Positions 28,507-36,863 of a DNA stretch of 64,000 bases are shown here, piece by piece. This stretch comes from Kitasatospora humi (GTDB taxonomy: Bacteria > Actinomycetota > Actinomycetes > Streptomycetales > Streptomycetaceae): positions 62,001-126,000 of the forward strand of contig NZ_JAJJPA010000005.1 of the NCBI RefSeq assembly GCF_020907985.1. Direction: 5' to 3'. The position numbers were made by a program, and so were the translations under genes. The notes below the pieces were generated by a model. That model had not been told where the DNA came from, searched no databases, and worked only from the letters and a program-made list of their open reading frames with translations. Numbering within the stretch: position 1 is the first letter of the stretch; every line of letters begins with the position of its first letter.

Positions 28507-29283
28507 CTAGGCGGCGGCCGGCGCCGGGGCGGCCATGGTCCGCACCTCCAGGAGCGAGGCCGAGTGGCGCTCCGCCTCGAAGGCCGCGAAGCCGCCGCGC
28601 AGGCCGAACAGCCGCTTGGAGAGCAGGATCCACAGCACCGCGGCGATGTTGACCAGGGTGGTCACCACCTTGACCGCCGACACGTGGTGGCTCAGCTCGT
28701 ACCCCTCGGGAACCAGGAACACGCCGGTGGCCACCACGGCGAGGTACTCCGCCCAGCGCTTGTTCAGCCACAGCCCGACGCCCTCGACGCCCTCGATCAG
28801 CGAGTAGACCGTGATCCCGGCGGCCACGAAGACCAGGGTCTTCTTCTTGAAGTCGAACGCCTTGCGGATGGTGTCGACCACCGAGGCGTGCTCCAGGTCC
28901 CAGTGGAAGTGGTCGGCCACGGGCTTGAGCGTCGTCAGGTCGTGCTCGAAGAGCTCGCGCACCGCGTCCTGGCTGTTGGAGAACTTCCAGACCGCCCAGG
29001 CGGCCAGCAGCCCGAGCACCGCGCGGAACACCCGCTCCGCCGCCAGGAACCGCAGCACGAAGAGCTCGCGCAGCGCCTTGCCGCGCGGCACCAGCGGTGC
29101 GTCGGCCGCCGGGCCGCCGCCGTGCGGGGCGCCCAGCGAGAAGTCGCCGCAGCGCAGGCAGCGCCAGGCGTCGCCCATCGCGGTGGCGGCGTGCAGCCGG
29201 GAGCGCAGCTCGGGCTCGGTGGGTGCGTAGGTGATGTGGCCGCGCTTGGCGCAGGTGCGGCGGTTCCAGTCGCGTTTGAACAT
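28507..29283 (-). CDS. DUF2127-like membrane protein with N-terminal zinc-ribbon motif
   Basis: A 258-aa integral membrane protein. The N-terminus has Cys11, His16 and a CLRC pair (Cys42, Cys45) that look like a zinc ribbon. About four hydrophobic segments follow, including FRAVLGLLAAWAVWKF, TLVFVAAGITVYSLIEGVEGVGLWL and VTTLVNIAAVLWILLS. The part after residue 75 resembles the DUF2127 family. ATG 29283 is preferred over GTG 29292 because the GGGGGAAG ribosome site is then correctly spaced. The function is unknown. Confidence 0.8.
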   Translation of the reverse strand: MFKRDWNRRTCAKRGHITYAPTEPELRSRLHAATAMGDAWRCLRCGDFSLGAPHGGGPAADAPLVPRGKALRELFVLRFLAAERVFRAVLGLLAAWAVWKFSNSQDAVRELFEHDLTTLKPVADHFHWDLEHASVVDTIRKAFDFKKKTLVFVAAGITVYSLIEGVEGVGLWLNKRWAEYLAVVATGVFLVPEGYELSHHVSAVKVVTTLVNIAAVLWILLSKRLFGLRGGFAAFEAERHSASLLEVRTMAAPAPAAA

Positions 29284-29492
29284 GTCGTGCACTTCCCCCG
29301 TCGGGCCTTGTTGGCTGCCGTGCGCCAGCAGGATAGCGACGCCCTCACACGCCGGGCCACGGGCGTGTGACCATCGCTACCCGGCCCCGGCCCCCGTTCC
29401 CCCGAACGAGCGACACATAATGGGCGACGGCTTGTGCTCCCCTTCACAAGCGTCCCCGTGTCCGCCCCCGCCCCCGTGAGGTACTCCCCGCC

Positions 29493-29804
29493 ATGCAGAA
29501 CAGCGCCGCGCACCGCCTGCGTCTCGTCTCCGGCCCCGAAGGCCTGTCCTTCATACTCCTGCTGGTCGGCGTGGTGCTGAAGTCGACCACCAGCTTCAAC
29601 CCGGTCCCGGTGCTCGGCTGGATCCACGGGATGCTGTTCCTCGCCTACGTGGCCTTCCTCTACCTGGCCTGGCAGCAGCAGCGGTGGGACGTCAAGAAGG
29701 TGGCGCTGCTGTTCGTCCTCTCGGTGCTCCCGACCGGCGGTTTCTTCGCCGAGCGGATGCTGGCCAAGGAGGAGAAGGGGCAGCCGGCCGCCGGGGCCGC
29801 GTAG
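29493..29804 (+). CDS. DUF3817 family membrane protein (first copy)
   Basis: A 103-aa protein with three predicted transmembrane helices: LSFILLLVGVVLKS, GWIHGMLFLAYVAFLYLAW and VALLFVLSVLPTGGFFAER. The order and the HGMLF and GGFFAE motifs fit the DUF3817 family of small membrane proteins. It is followed after 59 bases by a MarR gene and then by a second DUF3817 gene. The function is unknown. Confidence 0.85.
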   Translation: MQNSAAHRLRLVSGPEGLSFILLLVGVVLKSTTSFNPVPVLGWIHGMLFLAYVAFLYLAWQQQRWDVKKVALLFVLSVLPTGGFFAERMLAKEEKGQPAAGAA

Positions 29805-29863
29805 CCGGTCCACCATGCGGGCGTCCGCCGGGCCCCGGTCCGGCCGCCGGTACGGTGTGGAGC

Positions 29864-30388
29864 GTGGCCAAACCCCTCTCGCTCGAATTCGACCCGATCG
29901 CCCGCGCCGACGAGCTGTGGACGCAGCGCTGGGGTCGGGTGCCCGCGATGGCGGCGATCACCTCGGTGATGCGTGCCCACCAGATCCTGCTGGCCCGGGT
30001 CGACGGGGTGGTCAAGCCCTACGGTCTGACCTTCGCCCGTTACGAGGCGCTGGTGCTGCTGACCTTCAGCCGGACCGGCGAGCTGCCGCTCTCCAAGATG
30101 GGCGAGCGGCTGATGGTCCATCCGACCAGCGTGACCAACACGGTGGACCGCCTGGAGAAGGCCGGGCTGGTCTCCCGCCGGCCCAACCCGTCGGACGGGC
30201 GCGGGGTGCTGGCCACCATCACCCGGCGCGGCCGGGAGGTCGTGGAGCAGGCCACCCGGGAGCTGATGGCGATCGAGTTCGGCCTGGAGTCCTATGACGA
30301 GGAGCAGTGCCGACAGGTGTTCGAGCTGCTCAAGCCGCTGCGGGTGGCCGCCGGGGACTTCGCCGAGGGGCGCGTCGAGGACTCCTGA
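29864..30388 (+). CDS. MarR family transcriptional regulator
   Basis: A 174-aa winged-helix regulator: the recognition region is KMGERLMVHPTSVTNTVDRLEKAGLVSR and the wing RPNPSDGRGVLATIT. The start is GTG 29864. TACGGT lies seven bases upstream, so the message may be leaderless. It is flanked on both sides by DUF3817 membrane protein genes in the same orientation, which makes them its likely targets or partners. The ligand is unknown. Confidence 0.9.
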   Translation: MAKPLSLEFDPIARADELWTQRWGRVPAMAAITSVMRAHQILLARVDGVVKPYGLTFARYEALVLLTFSRTGELPLSKMGERLMVHPTSVTNTVDRLEKAGLVSRRPNPSDGRGVLATITRRGREVVEQATRELMAIEFGLESYDEEQCRQVFELLKPLRVAAGDFAEGRVEDS

Positions 30389-30442
30389 GGAAGGCCGGTT
30401 ACCCTCTATCGGAGCCCCTCGTCTAGTGAAGGCTGTCGACCC

Positions 30443-30781
30443 ATGAAGTCCACCCCCCTGCTGGCCTGGTACCGCGCCCTGGCCATCGCCACCGGCTGCG
30501 CGCTGCTGATCTTCTGCGGCTTCATGATCGCGAAGTACGGCTTCGACACCGCCCAGAACGCCACCATGTACGTGGCGATGCTGCACGGCTACCTGTACAT
30601 CGGGTACTTCATCGTGACCTTCCTGCTCGGGCAGAAGCTCAAGTGGCCGCTGGGCCGCCTGGTCTTCACGCTGGCGGCCGGCTGCATCCCGTTCGCCTCC
30701 TTCATCGCCGAGCGCCGGGTCGTCCGGGAGACCGCGGCCGCCACCGCCCCGGTCGCCGCCGAGGAGCCGGTCAGCGCCTGA
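30443..30781 (+). CDS. DUF3817 family membrane protein (second copy)
   Basis: A 112-aa protein with an N-terminal helix (ALAIATGCALLIFCGFMI), a second (MLHGYLYIGYFIVTFLLG) and a third (LVFTLAAGCIPFASFIAERR), then a short Ala/Glu-rich tail. It is a diverged paralogue of the protein at 29493, sharing the layout and the FxAER ending of the third helix. GAAGG precedes the ATG. It ends 19 bases before a strong terminator. Confidence 0.85.
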   Translation: MKSTPLLAWYRALAIATGCALLIFCGFMIAKYGFDTAQNATMYVAMLHGYLYIGYFIVTFLLGQKLKWPLGRLVFTLAAGCIPFASFIAERRVVRETAAATAPVAAEEPVSA

Positions 30782-30800
30782 CCGGGCGAGCACCGCAGCA

Positions 30801-30835
30801 GCGAGGAACCCCGCCCAGTGGGCGGGGTTCCTCGC
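30801..30835 (+). terminator. Terminator after the second DUF3817 gene
   Basis: A perfect 16-bp stem (30801-30816 with 30820-30835) and a three-base loop, beginning 19 bases after the stop. It separates this group from icmA. Confidence 0.88.
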
Positions 30836-30975
30836 GTTCGGCGGCGCAGGGCGGGCAGCCCGGGGGGCGCTCGGAGTCGAAGCCGGCGACGCCGCCGCCG
30901 GGGAGGCGGGCGGTCTCCGCAGCGGTTCCGACGTCCCGCCGACCAGACTCGGTGCGCTCGCCGCGCGGTCATCCA

Positions 30976-31025
30976 TCGACAAATAGTAGGACGTCCGAGT
31001 AAATTCGAACTGCTAGGACGTCCTA
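30976..31025 (+). promoter_or_regulatory. icmA promoter with two palindromic operators
   Basis: TAGGACGTCC occurs twice, at 30987-30996 and 31014-31023. The second is part of a perfect 12-base palindrome TAGGACGTCCTA (31014-31025); the first departs from it by one base. A plausible promoter reads TCGACA (30976-30981) and TAAATT (31000-31005), 18 bases apart. One palindrome therefore lies in the spacer and the other over the expected transcription start. Centres are 27 bp apart. A bound repressor would block the promoter directly. Confidence 0.7.
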
Positions 31026-31047
31026 CCACTTACCCGGGAGCGAGGCC

Positions 31048-32733
31048 ATGGACGCCGAGGAGATCGAGCAGGGCCGGCAGCGCTGGCAGCAGCGCTACGA
31101 CCGGGCTCGCAAGCGCGACGCCGACTTCACCACCCTCTCGGGCGACGAGGTGCAGCCGGTCTACGGACCGCCCGCCGGCCAGGCCCACGAGGGTTTCGAG
31201 CGGATCGGCTGGCCGGGCGAGTACCCGTACACCCGCGGCCTGCACGCCACCGGCTACCGCGGCCGGACCTGGACCATCCGCCAGTTCGCCGGTTTCGGCA
31301 ACGCCGAGCAGACCAACGAGCGCTACCGGATGATCCTGGAGGCGGGCGGCGGCGGCCTCTCGGTCGCCTTCGACATGCCGACCCTGATGGGTTACGACTC
31401 GGACGACGCCCGCTCGCTCGGTGAGGTCGGCCACTGCGGTGTGGCGATCGACTCGGCCGCCGACATGGAGGTGCTGTTCAACGGCATCCCGCTCGGCGAC
31501 GTCACCACCTCGATGACGATCAGCGGCCCGGCCGTGCCGATCTTCTGCATGTACCTGGTGGCCGCCGAGCGCCAGGGGGTCGACCCGGGCGTGCTCAACG
31601 GCACCCTGCAGACCGACATCTTCAAGGAGTACATCGCGCAGAAGGAGTGGCTCTTCGCCCCCGAGCCGCACCTGCGCCTGATCGGCGACCTGATGGAGTA
31701 CTGCGCGCAGGGCATCCCCGCCTACAAGCCGCTCTCCGTCTCCGGCTACCACATCCGCGAGGCCGGGGCCACTGCCGCCCAGGAGCTCGCCTACACCCTG
31801 GCCGACGGCTTCGCCTACGTGGAGCTGGGCCTCTCCCGCGGGCTGGACGTGGACGTCTTCGCTCCGGGCCTGTCGTTCTTCTTCGACGCGCACCTGGACT
31901 TCTTCGAGGAGATCGCCAAGTTCCGTGCGGCCCGCCGGATCTGGGCCCGCTGGCTGCGCGACCGGTACGGCGCGAAGAGCGAGAAGGCGCAGTGGCTGCG
32001 GTTCCACACCCAGACCGCCGGCGTCTCGCTGACCGCCCAGCAGCCCTACAACAACGTGGTGCGCACCGCCGTGGAGGCGCTCTCCGCGGTGCTCGGCGGC
32101 ACCAACTCGCTGCACACCAACGCCCTCGACGAGACCCTCGCGCTGCCCAGCGAGCAGGCCGCCGAGATCGCGCTGCGCACCCAGCAGGTGCTGATGGAGG
32201 AGACCGGGGTGGCCAACGTGGCCGACCCGCTGGGCGGTTCCTGGTACGTGGAGGCGCTGACCGACAGGATCGAGGCGCAGGCCGAGGAGATCTTCCAGCG
32301 CATCCTGGCCAAGGGGTCCGAGGACCACCCGATCGGCCCGATGACGGCCGGCATCCTGCGCGGCATAGAGGAGGGCTGGTTCACCGGCGAGATCGCCGAG
32401 GCCGCCTTCCAGTACCAGCAGAAGGTGGAGAAGGGCGAGAAGCGGGTGGTGGGCGTCAACTGCTTCCCGGGCTCGGTCACCAAGGAGCTGGAGATCCTCC
32501 GGGTCAGCCACGAGGTGGAGCGGGAGCAGGTCCGGGTGCTGGGCGCGCGCAAGGCGGCGCGCGACGAGGCCGCGGTGCGCGCCGGGCTGGACGCGATGCT
32601 GGCCGCGGCCCGGGACGGCTCCAACATGATCCCGTCGATGCTGCAGGCGGTGCGGGCCGAGGCCACGCTCGGGGAGATCTGCGACGCGCTGCGCGGGGAG
32701 TGGGGGACCTACCGGGAGCCGGCCGGCTTCTGA
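31048..32733 (+). CDS. icmA: Isobutyryl-CoA mutase large subunit
   Basis: A 561-aa acyl-CoA mutase large subunit without the C-terminal B12 domain. Methylmalonyl-CoA mutases have Tyr89 and Arg207 in the substrate pocket. Here the matching positions are Phe80 (TIRQFAGF) and Gln198 (KEYIAQKE), the pair known for IcmA of Streptomyces cinnamonensis, down to the residue numbers. The protein should therefore interconvert isobutyryl-CoA and n-butyryl-CoA with adenosylcobalamin. The B12-binding small subunit IcmB is not in this window. GGGAGCGAGG precedes the ATG. Confidence 0.92.
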   Translation: MDAEEIEQGRQRWQQRYDRARKRDADFTTLSGDEVQPVYGPPAGQAHEGFERIGWPGEYPYTRGLHATGYRGRTWTIRQFAGFGNAEQTNERYRMILEAGGGGLSVAFDMPTLMGYDSDDARSLGEVGHCGVAIDSAADMEVLFNGIPLGDVTTSMTISGPAVPIFCMYLVAAERQGVDPGVLNGTLQTDIFKEYIAQKEWLFAPEPHLRLIGDLMEYCAQGIPAYKPLSVSGYHIREAGATAAQELAYTLADGFAYVELGLSRGLDVDVFAPGLSFFFDAHLDFFEEIAKFRAARRIWARWLRDRYGAKSEKAQWLRFHTQTAGVSLTAQQPYNNVVRTAVEALSAVLGGTNSLHTNALDETLALPSEQAAEIALRTQQVLMEETGVANVADPLGGSWYVEALTDRIEAQAEEIFQRILAKGSEDHPIGPMTAGILRGIEEGWFTGEIAEAAFQYQQKVEKGEKRVVGVNCFPGSVTKELEILRVSHEVEREQVRVLGARKAARDEAAVRAGLDAMLAAARDGSNMIPSMLQAVRAEATLGEICDALRGEWGTYREPAGF

Positions 32734-32790
32734 GTCGCTCGCCGCGCACGCGACCGCCGGGTCGGCACCGCCGCCCGGCGGTTCGCCGTG

Positions 32791-33453
32791 TCAGCAGCCG
32801 GGGCAGCCGGACACGAGGCCCTGGTTGAGGAGCAGGTCGATGAAGCGGTTGATCCAGACCGGATCGGCCGGCTCGCCGATCACCAGCATCCGGTGCTCGA
32901 CCGCGCCGGCGATGGTGTCGAAGATGATGTCGATCTGCTCGGCGATCGCGGTCGCGTCGCCGTCCGCCGGTACTTCGCCGCGGGCCACCGCGTGGGCCAG
33001 CCCCTCGTGCACCAGCCGCTTCTGCGGGTCGACGATGTGCTCGCGGATCCGCCGGCGCAGCTGCGGGTCGCGGCTGCCCTCGGCGAACAGCGCGAGCAGC
33101 GCGGCCTGGCTCTCCGGGCGGGCCAGCAGGTCGGCGAACTGCGCGACCACGTCGGCGATGTCGGCCCGCAGGCTGCCCCGGTCGGCGATCTCCAGCTCGT
33201 CGAAGAGGCTCGCCACCGCGTCCACCACCAGCTCGTTCTTGGACGGCCAGCGCCGGTAGAGGGTGGTCTTGGCGACGCCGGCCCGCACCGCGACGTCGCC
33301 CATGGTCAGGCCGCCCCAGCCGAGTTCGGCCAGGGCCTCGCGGGTGGCGTCGAGGATCGCGCGGTCCGCGGCGGCACTGCGCGGGCGGCCCTTTGCACGA
33401 TGTGGTGCGGGCGGCGTCGCGGGCTGTGTCGCGGGCTGCGGGGTGGGGGCCAC
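32791..33453 (-). CDS. TetR family transcriptional regulator
   Basis: A 220-aa repressor-type protein. After a 20-residue Pro/Ala-rich lead comes the helix-turn-helix domain AILDATREALAELGWGGLTM then VAVRAGVAKTTLYRRWPSK. The C-terminal ligand domain is unassigned. The start is GTG 33453, ten bases after GAGGAGACGC begins. It converges on icmA, 57 bases apart, and is a candidate regulator of that gene, although its own upstream palindrome differs from the icmA boxes. Confidence 0.9.
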   Translation of the reverse strand: MAPTPQPATQPATPPAPHRAKGRPRSAAADRAILDATREALAELGWGGLTMGDVAVRAGVAKTTLYRRWPSKNELVVDAVASLFDELEIADRGSLRADIADVVAQFADLLARPESQAALLALFAEGSRDPQLRRRIREHIVDPQKRLVHEGLAHAVARGEVPADGDATAIAEQIDIIFDTIAGAVEHRMLVIGEPADPVWINRFIDLLLNQGLVSGCPGC

Positions 33454-33775
33454 CGCGTCTCCTCATCGGTACTGGTCAGTAGCTTGGGTGGGGGAGATGC
33501 CACGGTAGCCGCAGCGGACGGGGCGGCGGAAGTCGTCGTCGAAAGTGGGCCACGTCACGCCGGCCGGTGCCGGGTGGGGGTTGCGCCACGGGGCGTCCGG
33601 GGAGATACGCTACGACCTGTAGCGAATAGAGCGACAACCACGCGCCGGCCCTGTGGGAGGGGCGGGCGCGGCAGCGCGGGTGGGGATCCGCGTGACGGGC
33701 TCAGCTACCGGGGCGTCCGCGGCATTTCCTCGCGGATGGCGCCCGGCACCGGCGCGCAAGGGGGAGGATGGTGCC
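33454..33775. other. 322-base divergent gap with two palindromes
   Basis: No gene is seen. TACTG-GT-CAGTA at 33470-33481 lies next to the tetR start and is listed as its operator. A second perfect repeat, CGCTAC-GACCT-GTAGCG at 33608-33624, overlaps a TACGCT -10-like box on the plus strand, about 150 bases before the thioredoxin-like gene. Confidence 0.55.
33470..33481. promoter_or_regulatory. TetR-type operator upstream of tetR
   Basis: A 12-base inverted repeat TACTG-GT-CAGTA lies 17 bases upstream of the GTG start codon, where a repressor would block its own promoter. Size and symmetry are typical of TetR-family sites. Confidence 0.55.
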
Positions 33776-34759
33776 ATGCAGCCACGGAACACGCATTTGA
33801 ACAGCGCCGCCCTGCGCGGCGCGGTCGACCTCGCCGCGGTGAAGGCGGCCGGCGAGGCCGCCCAGAAGGCCGAGCAGGCCCGCGCCGAACGCGCCCGTCA
33901 GGCCGCCGCCGGGGGCGACGGGGAGAACGCCGCCGCGGCCGGCTACCCGCTGGTGATCGACGTCACCGAGGAGACCTTCGAGACCGAGGTCGTGCAGCGC
34001 TCCACCGAGGTTCCGGTGGTGATCGACTTCTGGGCCGAGTGGTGCGGCCCGTGCAAGCAGCTCAGCCCGATCCTGGAGCGGCTCGCCGAGGAGTACGCCG
34101 GCCGGATCGTGCTCGCCAAGATCGACGTGGACGCCAACCAGCTGATCGCCCAGCAGTTCGGCATCCAGGGCATCCCGGCCGTGATGGCCGTGGTCGCGGG
34201 CCAGCTGGTGCCGCTCTTCCAGGGCGCGGAGAACGAGGCCAACGTCCGCAAGGTGCTGGACCAGCTGATCCTGGTGGCCGAGCAGCGCTTCGGCGTCGTC
34301 GGCGGCACGGTCGGTGCGGGCGCCCCGGCGGCCCCTGCCGCGCCCAGCGACCCGGCGCTGAACGCCGCCCACGAGGCGCTGGACCGCGGCGACCTGGGCG
34401 GTGCGATCCAGGCCTACCAGAACGTGCTGGCCGAGCAGCCGGGCAACACCGAGGCCAAGCTGGGCCTCGCCCAGGCCGAGCTGCTGCGCCGGGTGGAGGG
34501 ATTCGACCCGCAGGCGGTGCGCACCGCCGCGGCGAACGACCCGAAGGACGTGCGGGCCCAGCTGGACGCGGCCGACCTGGACTTGGTGGGCGGTCACGTG
34601 GAGGACGCCTTCGGGCGGCTGCTGGACGTGGTGAGCCGCACCGCCGGAGCCGACCGCGACACCGCCCGGCTGCGCCTGCTGGAGCTCTTCGAGGTGATCG
34701 GCCCGGAGGACCCGCGGGTCACGACGGCGCGCACCGCGCTGGCTCGCCTGCTCTTCTGA
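33776..34759 (+). CDS. Thioredoxin-domain protein with C-terminal TPR region (CnoX/YbbN-like)
   Basis: A 327-aa protein. Residues 1-55 are an Ala/Arg-rich helical lead. The thioredoxin domain covers about 57-165 with the active site WCGPC at 89-93, in FWAEWCGPCKQL, and the cis-Pro loop GIQGIPAVM. The C-terminal third has TPR-like helices (NAAHEALDRGDLGGAIQAYQNVLAEQPGN) as in the chaperedoxin YbbN/CnoX group. The intact CGPC suggests real redox activity, possibly linked to chaperone function. GGGGGAGG lies eight bases before the ATG. Confidence 0.92.
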   Translation: MQPRNTHLNSAALRGAVDLAAVKAAGEAAQKAEQARAERARQAAAGGDGENAAAAGYPLVIDVTEETFETEVVQRSTEVPVVIDFWAEWCGPCKQLSPILERLAEEYAGRIVLAKIDVDANQLIAQQFGIQGIPAVMAVVAGQLVPLFQGAENEANVRKVLDQLILVAEQRFGVVGGTVGAGAPAAPAAPSDPALNAAHEALDRGDLGGAIQAYQNVLAEQPGNTEAKLGLAQAELLRRVEGFDPQAVRTAAANDPKDVRAQLDAADLDLVGGHVEDAFGRLLDVVSRTAGADRDTARLRLLELFEVIGPEDPRVTTARTALARLLF

Positions 34760-34875
34760 CGCCGGGTCGGCCCGTCCCTGGGTGCCGCCGATGGCACGGC
34801 GGATGACCTGCGGTGTCGTCGGAGACAAGACGACAATAGGTGACCCGGACGAGGGGTTATCAAATCTTGACAACT

Positions 34876-34910
34876 CCCGCGCGCCATCACACCAGGTGAT
34901 GGCGCGCGGG
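34876..34910 (+). terminator. Terminator of the thioredoxin-TPR gene
   Basis: A perfect 15-bp stem (34876-34890 with 34896-34910) and a five-base loop, followed by TGTTT. It lies about 115 bases after the stop. Confidence 0.85.
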
Positions 34911-35379
34911 TGTTTCCTGCCTGTTTCCAGCAGATTTCTTTGAGTCGACCATCGGATTTCGTGACTCTGCGTCAATGTCATGATCAGCTCATGATCATTG
35001 TCACCAAATGTTGGATTACCCGTCAGTAAGGCGCCTCTTGTGCTTCGGCCGGGATTCCAGCACGATCGGCGACGCCCGGTCCCTCACTTCATCCTCCGGC
35101 AGCTTGCCGGACACCTGGAGTGCGGGATCCCCACCGGGTAACCGCCGGACCCCTCCGGCGGTTGGGAGGGCAGGGGGGTGTCCGCGTCCCACCGCGGTTC
35201 CTGTCCTCGTTCCGGTCGCGCGACCCCGCGTGGCCGGCTGGTTGTCGCTCGGGGGGTGAACACCGGTTGTCGGCTCGCTGTGTACCGGTGCTCGTCGCCA
35301 CCGAGGACGTAGCTCTTCTCCCATCCCCGGCCGGTCCCTCCGGCCGACCGGAGATGTACGTCCGAGAAGGAGGACACGC
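34911..35379 (+). promoter_or_regulatory. Long low-G+C promoter region and leader of the DUF6230 cassette
   Basis: No gene is supported here. From about 34911 to 35030 the G+C is unusually low for this genome. The 9-mer TCATGATCA occurs at 34978-34986 and 34989-34997, an 11-bp period (one helical turn), framed by CAATG (34973) and CATTG (to 35000). Each 9-mer contains overlapping palindromes TCATGA and TGATCA. This is a good candidate regulator-binding site. About 350 bases then remain before the start codon, room for a long leader. Confidence 0.55.
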
Positions 35380-36072
35380 ATGTCCAAGACTTATGGCAAG
35401 ACCCGCTGGAAGCGCTTCGCCCTCGTGATGGTGCCCAGCATCGCCGCCACCGCCGGTATCGGCATCAGCATCGCCCAGAGCACCCTGGCCGCCTCGTTCG
35501 CCGTCTCCGGCCAGCAGTTCAAGGTCACCGTCGACCACCTGCGCGGCACGGACTTCTCGCAGTTCGGCTCGGTCGACGTCCAGGCCGACGGCAAGACCAT
35601 GCACCCCGTCGCGGTCTCGGCCTTCGACAAGGCCACCCTGCACAACATGTGCCAGTCCGTGGTCACCGACCTCAGCGGGATCGGCCTGGGCAAGTGGACC
35701 CTGCAGCTGCACGCCGGGCAGGCCCCCGAGGCGAACTCGACCGACGACCAGAACAGCTACGACCCGTCCACGGACACGAGCCAGGTCCAGGCCAGCAACC
35801 TGCTGATCGACATGACCGACCTGAGCGCGGACGCGACCTTCCACTCGATCAACATCGGCCAGGACGCGTCCACGCTGCCGGGCTCCGCCGCCCAGGGCTT
35901 CAAGGACATCAAGGGCCAGGGGCTGCCGAGCGGCGCCCAGGGCTTCGCCCAGTCCGCCCCCAAGGCCGAGCTGCACAACGTGCACCAGACGGCCTGGGCC
36001 ACCTCGGCCGGCACCTTCAAGCTGCCGGACCTGAAGCTGGGCATCAGCCAGGGCGACAACGAGTGCTACTAG
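35380..36072 (+). CDS. DUF6230 family secreted/membrane-anchored protein
   Basis: A 230-aa protein. A basic start (MSKTYGKTRWKRF) precedes a hydrophobic segment at about 13-37 (ALVMVPSIAATAGIGISIAQSTLAA) that acts as signal peptide or anchor. The outer domain is rich in short beta-type strands (FAVSGQQFKVTVDHL, SNLLIDMTDLSADATFHSINIG) and has two Cys, one at about 95 and one near the very end (NECY). It matches the DUF6230 family. GAAGGAGG gives a strong ribosome site. It is first of three genes that look like one envelope cassette. Confidence 0.85.
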   Translation: MSKTYGKTRWKRFALVMVPSIAATAGIGISIAQSTLAASFAVSGQQFKVTVDHLRGTDFSQFGSVDVQADGKTMHPVAVSAFDKATLHNMCQSVVTDLSGIGLGKWTLQLHAGQAPEANSTDDQNSYDPSTDTSQVQASNLLIDMTDLSADATFHSINIGQDASTLPGSAAQGFKDIKGQGLPSGAQGFAQSAPKAELHNVHQTAWATSAGTFKLPDLKLGISQGDNECY

Positions 36073-36242
36073 TCCGCGCCTGACGGTCCGTCCGGCCGGG
36101 TCACAGCGCCGGACGGCACCGAACGGAACGGAACCGGGACCGCGACCGCGGCCCCGTCAGGCAGGGGGCGGCTGGTTCGAGCCGTCCCCTGGCCGCACAC
36201 CCAGAGTCTCCACCCTCGGACAGATTCGCGAGGAGTTCCATC

Positions 36243-36863
36243 GTGACCACCGCAACTGCCAACCAACAGCTCGACGGCGCCGGCCGGTCAGTCCCGCTGG
36301 GAGTGCGGTTCCGCGCCTGGCGCCGCAGCCGGCCGTTCTGGGGCGGCATGGTGGCGGTCCTCGCCGGTCTGCCGATCCTGTACTTCCCGTACGCGCACCT
36401 GAGCCTGGGCGGGCTCAGCATCGCGATGTCGACCACCGCGGGAGCCGGCTCGCTGGTCATCGGTCTGCTGCTGATGCTGCTCGGGGTGGCCGCCTGGTTC
36501 CAGCCGATGAGCCGGGTGTTCTGCGGCGTCGGCGTCACCATCCTGACCCTGATCTCGCTCCCCGTCTCCAACCTGGGCGGCTTCGGGCTGGGCCTGATCC
36601 TGGGCCTGATCGGCGGCGGCCTGCTCTGCGCCTGGACTCCGCTGACCGAGGAGCAGCTCGCCGCACTGGCCGAGGCCGAGGCGGTCCGGCGCCCGATCGA
36701 GGCGCAGCTCGGCAGCCGCTGGGCGGGCGGCGACACCGCGCCGGCCGGCCTGGCGCAGTCGGTGGCCGCCGGGGAGGCGGCCGGTGAGCAGGCCGACGGC
36801 GCGCCCGCCGAGTCCGCCGCCACCGGGGCGGCGCAGGCCGAGCAGGCGGGAGCGGACGAGTGA
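36243..36863 (+). CDS. DUF6114 family integral membrane protein
   Basis: A 206-aa membrane protein with about four hydrophobic segments between residues 30 and 130: FWGGMVAVLAGLPILYF, SLVIGLLLMLLGVAAWF, RVFCGVGVTILTLISLPV and GLGLILGLIGGGLLCAW. A charged, Ala-rich cytoplasmic or outer tail follows. It matches DUF6114, which I recall as the regular partner of DUF6230. The start is GTG 36243 with GAGGAG upstream. Its stop overlaps the next start (GTGA), so the following protein is co-translated. Confidence 0.85.
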   Translation: MTTATANQQLDGAGRSVPLGVRFRAWRRSRPFWGGMVAVLAGLPILYFPYAHLSLGGLSIAMSTTAGAGSLVIGLLLMLLGVAAWFQPMSRVFCGVGVTILTLISLPVSNLGGFGLGLILGLIGGGLLCAWTPLTEEQLAALAEAEAVRRPIEAQLGSRWAGGDTAPAGLAQSVAAGEAAGEQADGAPAESAATGAAQAEQAGADE

